Part shown: positions 8,391 to 14,884 of the stretch, piece by piece
Position numbering within the stretch: the first letter of the stretch is position 1
Layout: each line of letters begins with the position of its first letter
NCBI GenBank assembly: GCA_910592005.1
Contig: CAJVPP010002432.1
Location: forward strand, 1 to 14,884
Direction of reading: 5' to 3'
Source of the DNA: Funneliformis mosseae
Taxonomy: Eukaryota; Glomeromycota; Glomeromycetes; Glomerales; Glomeraceae
Length of the DNA stretch: 14,884 bases
The notes under the pieces: generated by a model
Told to the model about the DNA's origin: nothing
What the model saw: only the letters and a program-made list of their open reading frames with translations
Database searches by the model: none
Translations under genes and position numbers: made by a program

Positions 8391-8760
8391 ATATTATTAT
8401 TATTATTTTCTTTAATTAAATGCTCAAAAATATCAAGAGTAGCTTCAAGTTTACCAACATGTTGCAACAAGGAGTGGTGTATTAAAGATGTGATTTTTTG
8501 AACGAAAATGTTGTTACATCAGCTGCTTTTTGTTGTACTTAATTTAAATGGAATTTTGTGTCATAACATTGTGCGACTACATGAGAGACTAACCAAATCT
8601 GCCATTGTAAAATTTTTTTTTTGTTTACGGTCCCATGTTGTATGCAATAATTTGTTTATTTTGGGTGCAGCGATGATTGCTCAACAACATTGCACTTTTA
8701 TACATCGAAATCAATCTAATAAATCCAAATGTAGCAATACTTAAACGGAATCATTTAATC
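8350..8760 (-). pseudogene. Possible decayed reading frame on the minus strand
   Basis: One minus-strand frame keeps protein-like content over about 130 codons although several stops interrupt it. It reads LNDSV, stop, VLLHLDLLD, stop, FRCIKVQCC, stop, AIIAAPKINKLLHTTWDRKQ, KKNFTMADLVSLSCSRTML, stop, HKIPFKLSTTKSS, stop, then CNNIFVQKITSLIHHSLLQH, VGKLEATLDIFEHLIKE and an Asn/Ile tract made by the microsatellite. Four of the five internal stops are TGA and one is TAA. The last segment is the most convincing, with an amphipathic helix pattern. The plus strand of the same DNA has an intact 78-codon ATG frame (8508-8744), so the strand assignment is open. Confidence 0.25.
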
Positions 8761-8973
8761 TTGCAGTAATACTGCAGAAAAATTATATGCAACAATCTAC
8801 CATTATTAAAAAAAATTTTTATTTTTAAGAAAAAAAGATTCCACAGGTATCTAAATATCCTCCGCAGAATTGGCACTTTTTTTTTTCGCCCTATAATGTC
8901 GCTGTGAGATTGAAAGAATTTTTAATGAGTGAAATCACGAATCTCTTTTTCGTTCTTTATCTTTTTTCCATTT

Positions 8974-9177
8974 TTAAATTTTTCGTGTTACATTATTTTT
9001 TTTTTTTGACGTGGTTATTGATGCAAATAGATCATCGATCATGTATGTGCCAAACTTTAATTCTCGCGTAATGTGTTTTTTTTCTCTATTCATGAAATTC
9101 GGGTACTTTTTATTTTTTCTTCGTTGAACTGGACGAGCTTCGAGAAATGGAAGCTTTACAAGAAACCTAAACTTCAT
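8974..9177 (-). CDS. Doubtful 67-residue basic ORF
   Basis: This ATG-started minus frame encodes a strongly basic product (MKFRFLVKLPFLEARPVQRR, then KNKKYPNFMNREKKHITREL, ending KKKNNVTRKI). A TTTCAG just upstream on the minus strand (9198-9193) could be a splice acceptor. Against it, the plus strand across 9124-9168 reads ELDELREMEALQET with purine-first codons, which looks equally coding. I recognise no family. Confidence 0.2.
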   Translation of the reverse strand: MKFRFLVKLPFLEARPVQRRKNKKYPNFMNREKKHITRELKFGTYMIDDLFASITTSKKKNNVTRKI

Positions 9178-9867
9178 TATCGAAAAAATTGCTGAAATAT
9201 TAAAATGGTGAATACGTGATTTTTTTTTTTGGTTTTTTTTTTTTTGTTTTGAATTTTAAAAATTATTTACATTGAATTCGTGCGTGTATTGAATTAACTG
9301 AATGAACCGTTAAAGATTCTTTAGAATTAAATAACAAATCTCATCATAAAACAACTGTAATTTCTAGAACAAAAGATCTATGAATCCACAAGATCATGTA
9401 TTGTGATTATTTAAATTGATGATTCAATTTGAGGTCACAAAATTTGACATTTTGTGAATGATATTTTTGGGATTTGGCTTTAAAAGCGCGAATCAATTAT
9501 GCTTTTAGAAATATGTATTTTTTTACTATATTAATAAAACGTTCAGCTTTTTTTTTTTAATATTGGGTCGGCCGTGATTACAAGTTTCAATATAACTACC
9601 TTTAACGGAAACCTTCGCCATTAGGTCTCGCTTAAGAATTGGAATCGAAACTCGGTAAATCGCGCCAAATCGGAAATCGACTTAAAACAATTTATGTCCC
9701 AAACTTGACAAATCGTTTAGCTATAACGATTTTTCATTTAATTCAATAAATCGACAAAAATCCATTGACTAATAAAATGATGTTACAACAAATGACGAAA
9801 ACTTGAAGCTTTGACGACAAAAAAAAGATCAAATGTTCGATAAAGAATAAATGTCTGGTATGTATAA
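9178..9867. other. Spacer without supported gene
   Basis: This stretch contains two long T-runs (9221-9231 and 9235-9245), a third near 9550, and a less AT-rich patch at about 9566-9680 with TCGGCCGTGATTAC. That patch could be a mobile-element end, but I could not find a matching partner. No long frame is seen. Confidence 0.5.
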
Positions 9868-10161
9868 ATCAAATCTAATTTGAGCAGATCTCGTCATTTC
9901 TTGTTTGATGGAAATCTTGAAATTTTTAGATTTGTTCGAAAAATGAGAACGAAAAGATTATTTAATGTTTTACTTTGATCAACAATATTAATTTCCTTGA
10001 ATTTCAATATCTATTTAGAAAATAACACTATCTCCTCCTATAATACCAAAGCTATTCTTTATGGTTATTTTTTACCACACTCTTCTCGTATAGAAAATAT
10101 GCATCAAGACGGTATATATTCTGTGAATCAAGATCTAGAATCTTGCACAGAACTTGGATAA
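9868..10161 (+). pseudogene. 98-codon frame with one internal TGA, possible secreted protein
   Basis: The frame is open from 9868 to TAA 10159-10161 except for a single TGA at 9976-9978. Before the TGA it reads FLFDGNLEIFRFVRK, then MRTKRLFNVLL from the ATG at 9943. After it come STILISLNFNIYLENNTISS, YNTKAILYGYFLPHSSRIEN and MHQDGIYSVNQDLESCTELG. Starting at 9943, the basic MRTKR plus the hydrophobic run across the TGA would look like a signal peptide. About seven or eight stops would be expected by chance at this base composition. Another frame over 9817-9990 is also partly protein-like, so the call is uncertain. Confidence 0.35.
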
Positions 10162-10332
10162 TTTTGTTACAATAACTAAATGCTGTAATTCTTTATAATA
10201 ATTTGCAACAAATTCATCATGCTTGACATGCATATAGCGCGGTCGTAATACTTGACCAATCGATTAATATCGATTTTGCTTATGCAACTTCGGTCTTAGA
10301 AACGACTCCAATCCCGGTCCCACGACGCTTGC

Positions 10333-10497
10333 ATGCGAATCAGTATAGTACGAAAGAAAGGGAACGATAATGTTTTATTAAACTGGAATTTTAATACAAT
10401 TTTGAAGATCAAAGACGTATGTATTAAACAAAATTACGATATCATTATGTCGAAAAATTGTAATATTTTTGTTCTTTATAATTTTTTTATATATTAA
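10333..10497 (+). CDS. Doubtful 54-residue ORF
   Basis: The ATG frame reads MRISIVRKKGNDNVLLNWNF, NTILKIKDVCIKQNYDIIMS, then KNCNIFVLYNFFIY. It ends 61 bases before the candidate first exon at 10559. It is basic at the start and aromatic and hydrophobic at the end, with no recognised motif. It may be a chance frame or a leader ORF of the next gene. Confidence 0.2.
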   Translation: MRISIVRKKGNDNVLLNWNFNTILKIKDVCIKQNYDIIMSKNCNIFVLYNFFIY

Positions 10498-10558
10498 TAA
10501 AGCTAATAAGGAAAAAATCTTTAAATCTTTTCTCATCTATATACTTTTAATTGCTATT

Positions 10559-11779
10559 ATGCTAAGTACTTCACGTAAACTCTTTCGAAAAAACAACCTT
10601 AATGAAGTATTTACGCTTAACCGATCAAAAGTCATGAGTATTAATATTACAGCTTCTTACAAAAGGTAACATTCTTGAAAACTTAGATGGTTTGGTTTAT
10701 AATGAATATATTTTTCTTTTTAATCATTATTTTTGTTTTTCAAACGAAAAAGAATAATATTTCTTGAACGAAATGATATTTGTGGTACAAGAATTTTTTT
10801 TATTTAGTTATTGATTGGTTCATGCAAAACAAAACAAAAAAAATCATTAATAGTATCCTTTATTCTGCATTATGTTTTGAATGGCGACGTCATCAGCCTA
10901 ATCAATTTTTGGGACAAGCTTCCATTCACCCGCCGGTCCGAAATCATGATTGGCCAAAAGTGTTTCATGTGATTGAAATCGTTTTACGACAATCCAATGC
11001 TTATTTTATTGAGCAGGAAATATGAAGAGCGAGTACAAGTAAGTATATTAGTGTTGTTTAGAAGCTATTAAAAGTTGCAAACTAAATAGCAAAATTTTTT
11101 TGTTAAATTAATCTATCCATACTAGGAATGATCAATAACGGTTGTGTACAACTGAAAAGATATTTTATTTTGTAAATCGTTGGAATTGAGTTTTACAAGG
11201 TTAGGATTTCCCGTTGAAATTCAAAGAAAAAATTCATTTCTAATATCGAAATTCATTATTGAAAATGTTATCCCTACTTCTTGATTTCCCCTACGAAGTG
11301 ATTATATTATTTTCCGATTAATTGTATGAAATTAATTTTTTGTTTAGGAATCGGCAATGAATCATTGTCGATCGTTTTTAGATTCTTAGTCAGTATTTCT
11401 TTTTCTAACTCATTTTATTTTATTTTTTATTTTAATTTAGGAACGTTTTTCGGAGGATGGATGAGGTATTTGAAATCATTTTATTTAGGTATCGAATAAT
11501 TAATTTTTATTTGCAAGCATATATCCTTACCTAACAGAATCTTTATCAATTTCAAACTATACAACACCTCCAAATATATTGCGAAAGGTCAAATCTAAGG
11601 TTGCGGGGAATCCCATTTTGGCAAAAGTCGAACCTTTCGATTTCGTTGATTTCGACGAGTTTCAACGACGAGATTTCGAAGGGCTTCGACGAATGCCTTT
11701 TGAAACCTCCGGGTTTTGCACGGCATCCTTAAATCACTATATGATGTCAGTGGATTCGATGCTAAGATCTCTGAAATGA
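10559..11779 (+). pseudogene. Multi-exon gene with one frameshift and one in-frame TGA
   Basis: Proposed exons are 10559-10665 (MLSTSRKLFRKNNLNEVFTL then NRSKVMSINITASYK, donor GTAACA), 10854-11038 (ILYSALCFEWRRHQPNQFLG, QASIHPPVRNHDWPKVFHVI, EIVLRQSNAYFIEQ, donor GTAAGT), 11441-11465 (ERFSEDG, acceptor ATTTAG, donor GTATTT) and 11538-11779. The phases agree at each join. Within exon 2 the frame must slip by one base near 11015, where the old frame stops at TGA 11023-11025 and the continuing frame reads KYEERVQ. TGA 11462-11464 interrupts exon 3. Introns would be 188, 402 and 72 bases. I recognise no domain. The first intron's acceptor is poor in pyrimidines and is the weakest part of the model; a start at the ATG of 10822 without that intron is an alternative. 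Confidence 0.4.
11538..11779 (+). CDS. Terminal exon, about 80 residues
   Basis: This is the most solid part of the preceding gene. It follows a clean CTAACAG acceptor (11531-11537) and stays open to TGA 11777-11779. It reads SLSISNYTTPPNILRKVKSK, VAGNPILAKVEPFDFVDFDE, FQRRDFEGLRRMPFETSGFC, TASLNHYMMSVDSMLRSLK. Codon use is rich in TTC, GAC and CGA, unlike the AT-rich flanks. A Pro/Lys linker precedes an acidic Phe/Asp cluster (PFDFVDFDEFQRRDF), which could be a short interaction motif. The first codon is completed by one base from the upstream exon, so a single ORF start inside it (TTG at 11579) is not the true start. Confidence 0.5.
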
Positions 11780-12080
11780 TGTAATTTTTAACAATGTAAA
11801 AAAATTGACACTTACCCTAGATTATAGTATTCTTAATTGAAATATATTATTTTTTCCTTTATTTATTTTTAATAATGTACATTTTTTATTTTTTTCGACT
11901 TCTTTATACTCAGGCACAAAAAAAAAAAAAAAAAAAATAATAAAATAAAAATAAAACGCGACTAAATTAGACAATATATTATGAATTAAATTAAATCATA
12001 CTGTATGTAAAAACTTTCCATATTTTATTCATTTGAATCACGTGTTATATTAAGACATAAAATTCAGTTAACCATAAAAT
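11780..12080. other. 3' flank with a 20-A tract
   Basis: The region is AT-rich after the TGA. An uninterrupted run of 20 A lies at 11918-11937 and is followed by AATAAAATAAAAATAAAA-like words. No open frame of note is seen. Confidence 0.5.
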
Positions 12081-12120
12081 CTTAACTCTAGCCAAATTCT
12101 TAATTTCGGCCGGAGTTAAG
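12081..12120. repeat. Hairpin, 13-base arms
   Basis: CTTAACTCTAGCC (12081-12093) pairs with GGCCGGAGTTAAG (12108-12120), giving 11 of 13 pairs and a 14-base loop. It stands 13 bases before the MITE and could be a separate small element or part of an older insertion. Confidence 0.6.
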
Positions 12121-12133
12121 TTCGACTATAATA

Positions 12134-12292
12134 TGGGACCTTTGCAATAGAAAAGGGGGAAACGGCTGGAAAAAATAAAAATTGAGTTAATGCTAAATCT
12201 GAACATATTTTGACTTAAAAATCATATTTGGCATATAAAAGTAAAATTGATTTTTTCCGGCAGTTTCCCCCCTTTCTATTGCAAAGGTCCCA
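12134..12292. mobile_element. MITE, 159 bases, 43-base terminal inverted repeats
   Basis: The left end (12134-12176) starts TGGGACCTTTGCAATAGAAA. The right end (12250-12292) is its reverse complement with 40 of 43 positions matching and the outer 20 identical. TA flanks both sides (12132-12133 and 12293-12294), as expected for the target duplication of Tc1/mariner-type elements. The 73-base interior has no ORF, so the element depends on a transposase elsewhere. The few arm mismatches suggest fairly recent activity. Its transcript would fold into a long hairpin. Confidence 0.85.
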
Positions 12293-12600
12293 TATCCGTT
12301 CAAAAAAAAAAAAAGTTTACCGGTTAAATAAAAACAAACCTTGTTTGATGGTGGTGTAATTTCATCCTTTTATTTCCTGTAAACAGTTTGTAAAATTAAG
12401 CTGCCCCTAGAGTTAAATATTCCGTATTCCGTAAGTCATGAGACGCTTATTCGGAATACTACATTAAGTTATGTACTTCACAGATTAGTTTTCAAAGTAT
12501 TAAATAAAAAATTACAATATATTATATACGTACGTACGATAAAATACAAATATTTGATACACTTACAACAGAATCGGACGTAAAGTGTACCAATATTTTC
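12293..12600. other. Spacer with small hairpin
   Basis: GTATTCCG (12424-12431) pairs with CGGAATAC (12452-12459), and TAAG/CTTA inside extends the stem after a small bulge. A 13-A run lies near 12302-12314, and TACGTACGTACG lies near 12527-12538. No gene is seen. Confidence 0.55.
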
Positions 12601-12627
12601 TTAATTTCCTCGTATCAGGAATAAAAA

Positions 12628-12806
12628 CCTCTCTAGATGCACCCTTTCAAAATGCACACATTATATATTTTCTCTCTAGATGCATGTTCTCATTCAGTCT
12701 AAAGCATATTGTGATCATATTCAATTTTCACTTTAAATGCACACCGCTTTAATTGCACAATTTTTCAAGTTTTCACTATGATCACAAGGGGGTGCATTTA
12801 TAGGGA
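12628..12806. mobile_element. Putative non-autonomous element with imperfect inverted ends
   Basis: The left end CCTCTCTAGATGCACCC (12628-12644) matches the reverse complement of the right end GGGTGCATTTATAGGGA (12790-12806) at about 13 of 17 positions. Inside, TTGTGATCATA (12709-12719) is exactly inverted at 12777-12787. The word ATGCAC or a close variant recurs at 12636, 12652, 12656 and 12735 and in reverse at 12792. There is no ORF. I see no clear target duplication, so this could also be a standalone inverted-repeat structure. Confidence 0.45.
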
Positions 12807-12859
12807 TTTGAATATATTTATTAACTAATGTGGCGCCATTTCCTCGTTATTAGAACATA

Positions 12860-13219
12860 ATATCAACGATAATAACGGGTAAAATAAATATATGAAACTA
12901 AAAGATAAAAAATATAAAAGTGTGGAAAAAAATGAAAACGAAAAAAAGCGAAATTATTAATAATAATAAAATACACGCGATTACTTCCGAAGTAAGTCGG
13001 GAAAAACCACTGCGAACCAACCCACTTAAAAATAAAATTAAAAAATAAAAAAAAATATTTAATGAATACTTTGCTTACGTAAATAGAAACGATCATAACC
13101 AAAAGAAACCCCTCAAAAAGTGAAAAAAAACCTCACTACGAAAATAAAAAAAAATGAAAAACTGAAAAACCAAATCATCTATCGAACGCGAAACAAAAAA
13201 CTACCAACCCAAAACTAAA
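12860..13219. other. A-biased tract with little T
   Basis: The plus strand is roughly 55 to 60 percent A and under 20 percent T over some 350 bases, with CCAACCC-like words. It leads into the ATG at 13220. A perfect small palindrome, TTACTTCCGAAGTAA, lies at 12981-12995. A 79-codon minus-strand frame here (13102-12863) is Phe/Tyr/Ile-rich only because of the bias and is not a credible gene. Confidence 0.5.
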
Positions 13220-13339
13220 ATGAAACCTATTATTGCAGCAAAGGCAGCAAAACTCCAAAAAAAAAAAAAAGAAATTATTCGATCGCTGCGGACTGAAGCG
13301 AACGCCTTATTTTCCGAGGTAAAAATAAGAAAAGTATAA
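13220..13339 (+). CDS. 39-residue basic ORF or first exon
   Basis: ATG at 13220 follows an A-rich, ATG-poor leader. It reads MKPIIAAKAAKLQKKKKEII, then RSLRTEANALFSE, crossing a 14-A run in frame. At 13319 the sequence GAG/GTAAAA forms a plausible splice donor after 33 codons; without splicing the frame ends VKIRKV and TAA at 13337-13339. The product is a basic, Ala-rich helix. A downstream fragment MYKSYLDNKLNLL (about 13359-13397) ending at GTAAGT could be another exon, but no intron fits cleanly. The family is not recognised. Confidence 0.3.
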   Translation: MKPIIAAKAAKLQKKKKEIIRSLRTEANALFSEVKIRKV

Positions 13340-13547
13340 AGCTATTAGAACGTCGAAAATGTATAAATCTTATTTGGACAACAAACTAAATTTATTGGTA
13401 AGTCAATCAGCGCAGAAGTAGTATATAATAATCTTCTTTATGCTAATTAAGTTAAAGGTAACTGGAATAAACAAATTCAAAAGGATATTTGTGAATACGA
13501 CCAAGCCAAACAAAGCAATACCTTTCTTGTCGGTGAATTCCTGAATT

Positions 13548-13984
13548 TTGTTTTTTTGTAAAGTTAACACCCATATGATAAATAAACTCGTCTACTATAA
13601 GCATTTGCGCATCCATCAATGTGATTGGCCAGTGATTGAAGTGATGCTCAAGTATCACGACCAATTGATCTCTTGCTTTATTTATCGAGCTTTAAGATGG
13701 TTCAAAAAAAGAGAACTGAACCAACTTTTGTAAATTTTGGTTACAACTACTCATTTCTCGTATTACTATGCTAAACGTGATCTCGAGGCCATGCAATTCG
13801 TCCTTGTTCTAAATCTAATATTGCTCTAAAAATCGATCATACTAATCCTTGGCTTATTCCGAGTGTTTCTAATACTTGTATTCCAGTTTCATGCAGGTGT
13901 TGCAATAGAGGCGTCTATGGTAAAGGCTTGATGTCTAATCGAGTCATAATAGTACGAAAAGTTGTAAGAGTTATACGAAAGTGA
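13548..13984 (+). pseudogene. Coding remnant in two frames
   Basis: A frame from about 13548 reads KVNTHMINKLVYYKHLRIHQ, CDWPVIEVMLKYHDQLISCF and IYRALRWFKKRELNQLL to TAA 13731-13733. It then continues in the same frame with ILVTTTHFSYYYAKRDLEAM up to about 13795. A second frame (13781-13984, 67 codons without a stop) reads RGHAIRPCSKSNIALKIDHT, NPWLIPSVSNTCIPVSCRCC, NRGVYGKGLMSNRVIIVRKV. Composition is distinctly protein-like. One stop plus one frame change suggests a broken gene of at least 130 codons. The minus strand is also open over 13664-13452. I recognise no family; a transposon relic is possible. Confidence 0.35.
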
Positions 13985-14677
13985 CGCTTAAAGAATTATA
14001 ACCTAAATATGGGAAAACATCAGTCCATAACCCTTCAGTTTTAGGTTGCAATCTTATATTGGATGGAAAAAACACTTGAAAAAATTAAATTTGTTGTGGT
14101 AAGGACAGTTAAAAGATGAATATCTTGACGTCTTTTATTATTTATGATGGCTTCTAGTATAAAAAATAATATAATTATTGATTTTTGTCGGCGTTGCAGA
14201 TCTAAAGTGTAAAAGTGTAAAATGGAAAGTGAAAGAGTAAGGCGTATGAGCAATCTTTGTATACTCCATTTTTTTCCACTTTGGTAGTTCTAAAGTAAAA
14301 AAAAGATGTTCCGTAGCTCCAGGTCTTTTTGACTTGAATGATCATCACACATTGCCTTTTTAGTCAATCTTAGGGAGACACTTGAGAACGATAACATTTG
14401 ACAATGCTCAAATTAAGACATTGATTTTAAGACATTAGATTCAGGAGCCAACATATGATTTTAAACTTGACCCCTTGTTAAAAGGTGGATTGAAAATATA
14501 CTTCATTTTAAATCATTATATTGCTTATAAGTTTTCGATCTAAACAATACAAAGAAAAAGAAAAATAATGGTCAAGACATATCCTTTTTTTTTAAAAAAA
14601 AAAGCGATAAGATAAAAAATTATGAATAATGAAAGTAAAAAGGAAATAATTAAGCGATCAGTCAAACTCTCTTTTCT
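13985..14677. other. Upstream region with short frames on both strands
   Basis: On the minus strand a frame ending at 14041 holds TLDLQRRQKSIIILFFILEA and NNKRRQDIHLLTVLTTTN. An overlapping ATG frame (14268-14137) reads MEYTKIAHTPYSFTFHFTLL. On the plus strand 14279-14362 reads SSKVKKRCSVAPGLFDLNDH. None is long enough to call. The right part (14540 onward) is A-rich and becomes the promoter of the secreted-protein gene. Confidence 0.35.
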
Positions 14678-14687
14678 TATAAAAAGG
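14678..14687 (+). promoter_or_regulatory. TATA box of the secreted-protein gene
   Basis: TATAAAAAGG stands 88 bases before the ATG at 14766. A start site about 30 bases downstream (near 14710) would give a leader of roughly 55 bases that is A-rich and free of ATG. Confidence 0.65.
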
Positions 14688-14765
14688 CTGTGATTTTGCT
14701 TGCTCTGAGGTAACAAATCATCAATACAAAAAATACATACATTTATAAAGAATAAATTTTTCATC

Positions 14766-14884
14766 ATGAAATTTTCTGGAATTCTTCTATTGGTCGTTCT
14801 CTCCACAGTAAATGCTTTACCACATCCTGGATATCCAATTGCTGAATCATACCCAATTGCATCATATCCAATTGCCGAAAGATC
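14766..14884 (+). CDS. Secreted repeat protein, N-terminal part only
   Basis: The first 39 codons are in the window and the gene runs off the right edge. Residues 1-17 (MKFSGILLLVVLSTVNA) form a typical signal peptide: Lys2, a Leu/Val-rich core, and a V-N-A cleavage site. The mature chain would start LPHPG and go straight into a Tyr-Pro-Ile-Ala repeat: YPIAES, YPIAS, YPIAER. Such short Pro/Tyr repeats occur in secreted wall, cuticle or adhesive proteins and in repeat-peptide precursors. The visible part has no Lys-Arg kexin site, so a processed-peptide precursor is unproven. The start is fixed by the TATA box and the first ATG. No gene name can be given. Confidence 0.8.
   Translation, partial: MKFSGILLLVVLSTVNALPHPGYPIAESYPIASYPIAER

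Noticed and set aside
8508..8744. 78-codon plus-strand ATG frame with Cys and His
   Set aside because: It is intact but lacks a promoter, a motif or a convincing composition, and the opposite strand reads as more protein-like near its 3' end. It is not called as a gene.
12863..13102. 79-codon minus-strand frame rich in Phe, Tyr and Ile
   Set aside because: The composition follows directly from the A-biased plus strand; the residues are low complexity and no promoter or motif supports it.
13452..13664. 70-codon minus-strand frame MVVILEHHFNHWPITLMDAQ
   Set aside because: It overlaps the plus-strand remnant and shows no clearer protein character. Kept only as a note because the coding strand there is not certain.
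14540..14806. 88-codon minus-strand frame with a hydrophobic C-terminal half
   Set aside because: It overlaps the promoter and signal-peptide coding region of the plus-strand secreted-protein gene, which is much better supported. The hydrophobic part comes from A-rich DNA read in reverse.

Overview
The window is AT-rich eukaryotic DNA, not bacterial or organellar. It has long homopolymer runs, degenerate minisatellites, TATA boxes about 60 to 130 bases before short ORFs, GT-AG intron signals and small transposon relics, with no Shine-Dalgarno-led operons. My best guess is an AT-rich fungal genome such as an arbuscular mycorrhizal fungus (Glomeromycotina). An AT-rich invertebrate cannot be excluded, and no conserved housekeeping gene is present to settle it.

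Bases 1 to about 4100 are repeat-rich and nearly gene-free. They hold a 1.2 kb minisatellite of roughly 30-base quasi-palindromic units, then a tandem array of about 104 bases, then one of about 65 to 76 bases, then very AT-rich DNA with one Lys/Asn/Leu-rich ORF of doubtful meaning. Bases 4144 to 5382 hold two coding-like islands that are broken by frameshifts or stops; the second has its own TATA box. A possible 44-residue single-membrane-span microprotein with a TATA box lies at 6234-6368.

The best intact gene is a 192-residue single-exon orphan on the minus strand (7543 to 6965). A TATA box lies about 130 bases before its start, and its leader carries a duplicated 24-base element. From 7690 to 10500 there are several open or nearly open stretches that look like exons or decayed coding DNA. 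A multi-exon gene or pseudogene follows on the plus strand (10559-11779). Its splice phases fit together, but one frameshift and one in-frame TGA interrupt it. Next come a 13-bp hairpin, a clear TA-flanked MITE (12134-12292), a second inverted-repeat element (12628-12806), a strongly A-biased tract, and further coding remnants (13220-13984).

The window ends inside the start of a convincing secreted-protein gene (14766 onward). It has a textbook signal peptide and a TATA box and runs into a Tyr-Pro-Ile-Ala repeat. No metabolic pathway or shared operon logic links these genes. The picture is an accessory, repeat-driven region with lineage-specific small genes in several stages of decay. I found no rRNA, tRNA or CRISPR array.
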